From the NCBI RefSeq assembly GCF_003217255.1, contig NZ_QJTE01000001.1:930001-994000 (forward strand): a stretch of DNA of 64,000 nucleotides. Direction: 5' to 3'. A program made the position numbers and the translations under genes. Positions within the stretch are counted from its first letter, which is position 1; every line of letters starts with the position of its first letter. The notes beneath the pieces were generated by a model that was not told the DNA's origin, made no database searches, and worked only from the letters and a program-made list of their open reading frames with translations. The stretch is from Pseudoroseicyclus aestuarii (GTDB lineage Bacteria; Pseudomonadota; Alphaproteobacteria; Rhodobacterales; Rhodobacteraceae). Shown in pieces: positions 59,868-64,000 of the stretch.

Positions 59868-61745
59868 ATGTCAGTCACGCCAGCCTGGCTTCAGGAGGCA
59901 ACCGTCCAGCAGATGGTCCGCGCCAACCCGTTGCACGGCAACCCGCTGAGTACGCGAAGCGACCTTGCGGTGGCAGCGGCGTCGCTGGTCGAGCCCCTGC
60001 TGCCGCACATGTCCGCTGGCATGGCCCGCATACGGATCGGTGTCGGCGGGGCACATTACAGCGCCGAGGCGGCCGAGATGGAGGCATTCGCTCGCCCGCT
60101 CTGGGGTCTGGCGCCGCTGGTTGCGGGCGGCATCGGACACGAGCGCGCCGACGACTGGGCCAAAGGTCTGGAGAACGGAACCAACCCGGAGCATCCCGAA
60201 TACTGGGGCGACGTGAACCGCCACGACCAGCGCATGGTCGAGATGGCCGGCCTGTCGCTGGGCATCCTGCTGGCGCGCGAGACGTTCTGGGACCCGATGC
60301 CGGCTGAGGCGCGCGCGCGCACCGCCGCCTGGTTGCGCCGGATCAACGCCTTCCCGCCGGCGGACAACAACTGGCTGTTCTTCCGCGTGCTGACGAACCT
60401 GGCGCTGCGCCATGTCGGCGAGGACTGGTCCGAGGACCTGACCCGGCAGGCGCTGGACCGGATCGAAGACTTTCACATCGCAGGCGGCCATTACCGCGAC
60501 GGCACATGGTACCAGCTGGACTACTACACGCCGATGGGCATGCACTTCTACGGGCTGATGATCGCCCAGCTCGTGCCGGAGCTGTTCCCCGATCATGCTG
60601 CACGCTACCGCGCCCGCGCCCGCGACTTCGCGCAGGATTTCCAAAGCTGGTTCGCGCATGACGGCGCGGCGATCCCCTTCGGCAGGTCGATGACCTATCG
60701 CTTCGCGCAATCGGCCTTCTGGTCCGCCTGCGCCTTTGCCGGCGAAGAGGTGCTCCCCTGGGGCCGGATCAAAGGCCTGCTGCTGCGCAACCTGCGCTGG
60801 TGGGCGGACCGCCCGATCGCGGACCGCGACGGCATCCTGTCGATCGGCTACGGCTACCCGAACCTTCTGGTCTCGGAGGCCTACAACGCCCCCGGATCGC
60901 CCTACTGGGGGCTCAAGGCCTTCCTGCCCCTTGCCCTGCCAGAGGATCATCCCTTCTGGATGGCCGAGGAGGAACCGGCCGAAGCCCTGCCACTGGGCCG
61001 CCACCTGTGCGCAGCGGGCGCCTATATCGCCCGCCGCGAGAGTGGCGACGTGCAGGTGCTGACCGGCGGGCAGGATGGGCGGGAGCACCGCTACCACGAT
61101 GCGAAATACGGGCGCTTCGCCTATTCCACGGCCTTCGCGTTCTCCGTCGCCTCGGACGCCTGGGGCAACCGACCCGAGCGCGCGGCAGTCGATTGCGGCA
61201 TTGCAGTCAGCCGTGACGGGCTGTCCTGGCTGTCACGCGCGACCATCACCGAGGCGGGCATCGACAGCGACATGGCCTGGGGCCGCTGGTCACCCGACGA
61301 CGGGCTGTGCATCGACAGCTGGCTTGATTTCGGCCCCGAGGGCTGGCACGTCCGGCTGCACCGCGTCGTGACAGACCGGCCGCTGCAGATCACCGAGGGC
61401 GGCTTTGCAATCGACCGGACCGGGGACGGGCATATAACGCCGGAGGGCTGGATCACCGAAGCCCCCGGGCTCGCCCGGGTCCGGACGCACTCTGCTCTGT
61501 CTGTGCTGAGCGATGTGTCGGGACAACGCGCCGGCACGATCGTCCGCGCGGCGCCGAACACGAACTTGCTGTATCCGCGTACCTTCTTCCCGCGCCTCTC
61601 GGGTGAGGTGCCGGTGGGCAAGACATGGCTTGCCACCGCGGCCTTCGGCCGACCCGATCCACAAGCCGAGCCGGCGCCGTTCATCCTGCCCGAGACAGCC
61701 CGTGCGCTCCTGTCGCGCGAGGGCATCTCCTTGGGCGCCGACTAG
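59868..61745 (+). CDS. DUF2264 domain-containing protein
   Basis: This 625-residue cytoplasmic protein has the DUF2264 pattern. An alpha-helical (alpha/alpha-toroid-like) N-terminal two-thirds contains NPEHPEYWGDVNRHDQRMVE, NNWLFFRVLTNLALR, DGTWYQLDYYTPMGMHFYGL and ADRDGILSIGYGYPNLLVSE. A C-terminal beta-rich part follows (HDAKYGRFAYSTAFAFSV). Such proteins cluster with polysaccharide lyases and sugar transporters; the reaction is not established to my knowledge. Start at 59868 follows GAGAGGA. It is convergent with gntR and near a heparinase gene. Confidence 0.9.
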   Translation: MSVTPAWLQEATVQQMVRANPLHGNPLSTRSDLAVAAASLVEPLLPHMSAGMARIRIGVGGAHYSAEAAEMEAFARPLWGLAPLVAGGIGHERADDWAKGLENGTNPEHPEYWGDVNRHDQRMVEMAGLSLGILLARETFWDPMPAEARARTAAWLRRINAFPPADNNWLFFRVLTNLALRHVGEDWSEDLTRQALDRIEDFHIAGGHYRDGTWYQLDYYTPMGMHFYGLMIAQLVPELFPDHAARYRARARDFAQDFQSWFAHDGAAIPFGRSMTYRFAQSAFWSACAFAGEEVLPWGRIKGLLLRNLRWWADRPIADRDGILSIGYGYPNLLVSEAYNAPGSPYWGLKAFLPLALPEDHPFWMAEEEPAEALPLGRHLCAAGAYIARRESGDVQVLTGGQDGREHRYHDAKYGRFAYSTAFAFSVASDAWGNRPERAAVDCGIAVSRDGLSWLSRATITEAGIDSDMAWGRWSPDDGLCIDSWLDFGPEGWHVRLHRVVTDRPLQITEGGFAIDRTGDGHITPEGWITEAPGLARVRTHSALSVLSDVSGQRAGTIVRAAPNTNLLYPRTFFPRLSGEVPVGKTWLATAAFGRPDPQAEPAPFILPETARALLSREGISLGAD

Positions 61746-62479
61746 GCGCGCAGATCGGTGCCGGCCGGAGACAGACTGTGGCTTTGCAGGATATCACGGT
61801 GACGGCTTTGGCTGCCGATCAGGTGCCGGCGCATCGCCTCCTCGGCGGCCGACCGGTCGCTGGCGCAGATCGCCCGCACGATTGCCTCGTGCTCGTCCAT
61901 CAGCAGGGCGCGGTAGCTGCGCCGCGCCTCTTCGTCCGAGGCCGGGGTGAAATAGGATTGCGGCACCATCGCCTCGCCGATGCGGGCCATGAAGTCGCTG
62001 AACTGCGCATTGCTCGTCGCTTCGGCGATGGCGACATGCAACGCGAAATCCGCCGCGCGGAAGGCGTCTCCGCCCTGCTCCATCAGACCCAGCATCGCCG
62101 CGTGACGGGCCAGGATCCGCTCTTCCTGCACCGGTGACCGGCGCAGCGCAGCCAGCCCAGCCGCCGCCACCTCAAGCGCGATGCGCAGCTCGAGGATTTC
62201 CAGCGACGACGTCAGGCGCGCTCGTTCCGCCGGCATCGCCCGCGCCCTGTCCAGAACGAAGACGCCCAGACCCTGATGCGCCTCGACCAGACCGTCCCGG
62301 CGCAGATGGGCCAGCGCCTCGCGCACCACGGTTCGGCTGACACCATGCGCCTCGGTCAGCTGCGCCTCGCTTGGCAGCTTGTCGCCCGGGGCGTAGCGGC
62401 CTGACAGGATGTCCTGCCGCAGCGTGTCGCCGATCGCCGTGGCAAGTTTACCGGACCTGCGGAGCGGAGGCTGGCTCAT
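61742..62479 (-). CDS. GntR-family regulator, FadR subfamily (FCD domain)
   Basis: This 245-residue regulator has the GntR winged helix LATAIGDTLRQDILSGRYAP followed by GDKLPSEAQLTEAHGVSRTV. The all-helical FCD ligand domain contains ILELRIALEVAAAGLAAL, FHxAIA-type FALHVAIAEATSNAQF and DEHEAIVRAICASDRSAAEE. FadR-type members near lyase genes often sense uronates or other sugar acids. The start at 62479 is preceded by GAGGG. It probably controls the flanking glycan genes; I could not pick out its operator. Confidence 0.9.
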   Translation of the reverse strand: MSQPPLRRSGKLATAIGDTLRQDILSGRYAPGDKLPSEAQLTEAHGVSRTVVREALAHLRRDGLVEAHQGLGVFVLDRARAMPAERARLTSSLEILELRIALEVAAAGLAALRRSPVQEERILARHAAMLGLMEQGGDAFRAADFALHVAIAEATSNAQFSDFMARIGEAMVPQSYFTPASDEEARRSYRALLMDEHEAIVRAICASDRSAAEEAMRRHLIGSQSRHRDILQSHSLSPAGTDLRA

Positions 62480-62528
62480 GCGGTTGCCCTCGCCAAGCAC
62501 TGGGACTTCACCGGCTCTCCCTCCTGCC

Positions 62529-63311
62529 TCATCCCTTGTCCACCCCAAGCACCTCGATCCGGGTGAGTGCCGGGAAAGGCGATGGATCCTCGGCGCGGAT
62601 GAGGTCGTGCAGCACGAGCTGACGGCTGGTGCGGGGCGTCATGGCAAAGCTCTGCCGCGCGCCGGTCTTGCTCAGTGTCAGCTGCTCCGTGCTGCCGTCG
62701 TCGAAGGTGACGCTGGCCCGCGTCCACCAGGCGTCGTGCGGGAAATCGGCCCGCAGGGTCAGCGCAACGGTATCGATCCGCACCGGCCGGCCGAATTGGA
62801 TCGTCAGCGCGGCGTTCGGATCCTCGGCGATACCCCAGGATGTGTAGGGCCAGCGCCCGTGGTCGTCGTTCGCAGCCTCCCCGTCAATCGCGCAGCGGGC
62901 GGCAAAGCCGGCTTCGCCGCGTGTCACGACGCTGGCCACGGCATGAGGAAACGCCTCGCTGCCGGCATGATCCAGCGGGTTCAGCGCCAGGTCGCGGCGC
63001 AGCGCGATTTCCTCGGGCCGGGCAATACGCGCCTGCAGGCGATGCCGCCCCCCTGCAAAGGCGCGCGGAGAGTATCCGTCGGCCTGCGCCGGCCCCGGCA
63101 CAGGATAGGAAAAGCGGCCGCCCGGCAGATGCAGGAGTGCCGGCGCAACCGCGTCGTCCAGCACGATCCAGACCACGGCCCCCGCCGGCGCAGAGAGCGT
63201 CAGCACGCAGTCCTCGGGATAAGTCCCATCATGGACGAGGAACACCTCGTCCGCCGCGCTGGACGATCCAAGAACGGTCCCTCCCGCGTCCAAAACCGTC
63301 AATTCCAGCAT
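62529..63311 (-). CDS. Probable carbohydrate-binding-like protein of the heparinase locus
   Basis: I do not recognise a named family for this 260-residue protein. The C-terminal half resembles a galactose-binding-like (F5/8 type C) jelly roll: ASVVTRGEAGFAARCAIDGE, WPYTSWGIAEDPNAALTIQF, then VRIDTVALTLRADFPHDAWW and a final RIEVLGVDKG strand. The N-terminal half has beta-rich segments. There is no signal peptide. It starts 10 bases after the heparinase stop, so it is probably its co-expressed accessory. Confidence 0.6.
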   Translation of the reverse strand: MLELTVLDAGGTVLGSSSAADEVFLVHDGTYPEDCVLTLSAPAGAVVWIVLDDAVAPALLHLPGGRFSYPVPGPAQADGYSPRAFAGGRHRLQARIARPEEIALRRDLALNPLDHAGSEAFPHAVASVVTRGEAGFAARCAIDGEAANDDHGRWPYTSWGIAEDPNAALTIQFGRPVRIDTVALTLRADFPHDAWWTRASVTFDDGSTEQLTLSKTGARQSFAMTPRTSRQLVLHDLIRAEDPSPFPALTRIEVLGVDKG

Positions 63312-63321
63312 GCATGCCCCA

Positions 63322-64000
63322 TCAGTTGATCGTCACTTTCAGCTGTCCCGTCGGCACGGCGCACAGCACGCGCCAGATACCATTGGGCCAGGAACGCGCC
63401 AGGCGCGGGTCGGTCACAGGCACAGCAGATATGCGCAGGTCGCTCAGACCCTCCAGCCGCAGGTCAGCCAGGCCCGGAAGCTCCAGCCCCTGCCCCGTCA
63501 CGCGCGGTTCGGCAGAAAACAGAAGCGTCAGCTCGGCTGGCAGGTCGCCATCGTAGCTATCCTCGATCTCTACACCAACACCCTTGTGCAGCGTCACGCG
63601 GCGGCGCGCAGCCCGCAGCCCTGCCTCGGGAGGCCAGGCGGCGGTGATGTCCATGTCGAGCCTGGCCTGCCCTTCGGTCAGCGACGCCGCAACGTCGCAG
63701 GCAGCGAAGGCGTCGCCGGGCGCCTGCCCGACACCGCCGAAGCTGGGCAGGTTGTGCCAGCTCGACTGCATCGTCCAGATTTCGTAGCGCCGCGATGAAA
63801 AGGTGCGGGCGGTGTAGGTCTCGACCCCGAGATCGATCAGCACCGGCTGCCCGTTCTTGTAGAGCGTGACGCTGCCGACATCGTTGTGATTGTGGCTGTC
63901 GCCGTTGTCACCGGCCTTGACCGCCAGGGTGAACCGGTCGTCGCGCGCCACCATCAGGCCGATGCTGGGATACCAGACGTCGCGCGGCGGAGGCGCAGGC
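63322..64000 (-). CDS. Heparinase II/III family protein (partial, N-terminal part outside window)
   Basis: Only the C-terminal 226 codons are in the window. They contain the family's beta-sandwich core start VARDDRFTLAVKAGDNGDSH followed by NHNDVGSVTLYKNGQPVLID and LGVETYT, the conserved histidine-rich segment of heparinase II/III lyases. Reading upstream of that remains open to the window edge (PAPPPRDVWYPSIGL). Relatives cleave uronate-containing polysaccharides or oligosaccharides by beta-elimination. The actual substrate is unknown. Confidence 0.88.
   Translation of the reverse strand, partial: PAPPPRDVWYPSIGLMVARDDRFTLAVKAGDNGDSHNHNDVGSVTLYKNGQPVLIDLGVETYTARTFSSRRYEIWTMQSSWHNLPSFGGVGQAPGDAFAACDVAASLTEGQARLDMDITAAWPPEAGLRAARRRVTLHKGVGVEIEDSYDGDLPAELTLLFSAEPRVTGQGLELPGLADLRLEGLSDLRISAVPVTDPRLARSWPNGIWRVLCAVPTGQLKVTIN

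Overview
The window is about 64 kb of GC-rich DNA from an alphaproteobacterium, most likely a Rhodobacterales (Rhodobacteraceae/Paracoccaceae) species. Evidence: CtrA, SciP and CckA are all encoded here, the pyrH-to-lpxB envelope cluster carries the DUF1009 enzyme LpxI rather than LpxH, zwf-pgl-pgi points to Entner-Doudoroff sugar use, and three gene ends carry a 'CTTCATGTTTCTTCAAATACTCC + G-rich hairpin' repeat of a kind I associate with this order. No rRNA, integrase, transposase, CRISPR array or prophage structural gene is visible. Two tRNAs are present.

Layout. 1-4.5 kb: recG (cut by the window edge), ligA, and the cell-cycle pair sciP-ctrA, all on minus. 4.7-7.6 kb: mnmA, then a VOC dioxygenase and a carboxylesterase joined by a 4-base overlap (an MhqO/MhqD-like pair), on plus. 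7.6-19.5 kb: one long minus-strand envelope operon read pyrH-frr-uppS-cdsA-dxr-rseP-bamA-skp-fabZ-lpxA-lpxI-lpxB, making isoprenoid carrier, CDP-diacylglycerol, outer-membrane proteins and lipid A; lpxD is not in it. 19.7-28.8 kb: miaA, a peptide-type ABC importer (Tat-exported binding protein, two permeases, a fused double ATPase), a DUF1206 membrane protein and a lytic transglycosylase. 29-40.8 kb: ssb, anmK, tyrS, a Fur-family regulator, eno, cckA, rsmB, guaB and two secreted fasciclin proteins flanking tRNA-Gly(CCC). 40.8-50.6 kb: pgi, pgl, zwf, an HNH protein, an ABC-F ATPase with a small overlapping upstream ORF, an esterase, an AlkA-type glycosylase, purN-purM and a tRNA with a CAU anticodon, probably tRNA-Ile2.

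From the tRNA at 50.6 kb to about 59.9 kb the character changes. Gene density falls, non-coding stretches become longer and less GC-rich, and genes occur as divergent regulator-effector pairs: LysR/RidA (both broken), TetR/zinc-type dehydrogenase (dehydrogenase frameshifted near its end), SoxR/MFS exporter (with a clear SoxR box), and LysR/hydrolase plus NAD(P)-binding reductase. This reads as an accessory, partly decaying block devoted to redox or electrophile stress. The last 4 kb holds a glycan-use locus: DUF2264 protein, FadR-type GntR regulator, a sugar-binding-like protein and a heparinase II/III protein cut by the window end.

I found no wholly new system that I can defend from sequence alone. 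The strongest leads are regulatory: candidate CtrA boxes upstream of ctrA and cckA, a SoxR promoter with a 19-base spacer, tandem palindromes between TetR and its neighbour, a LacI-type palindrome upstream of zwf, an unexplained palindrome ahead of the ABC importer, a well-formed 40-codon ORF overlapping the ABC-F start, and a G12 tract that breaks a RidA gene.
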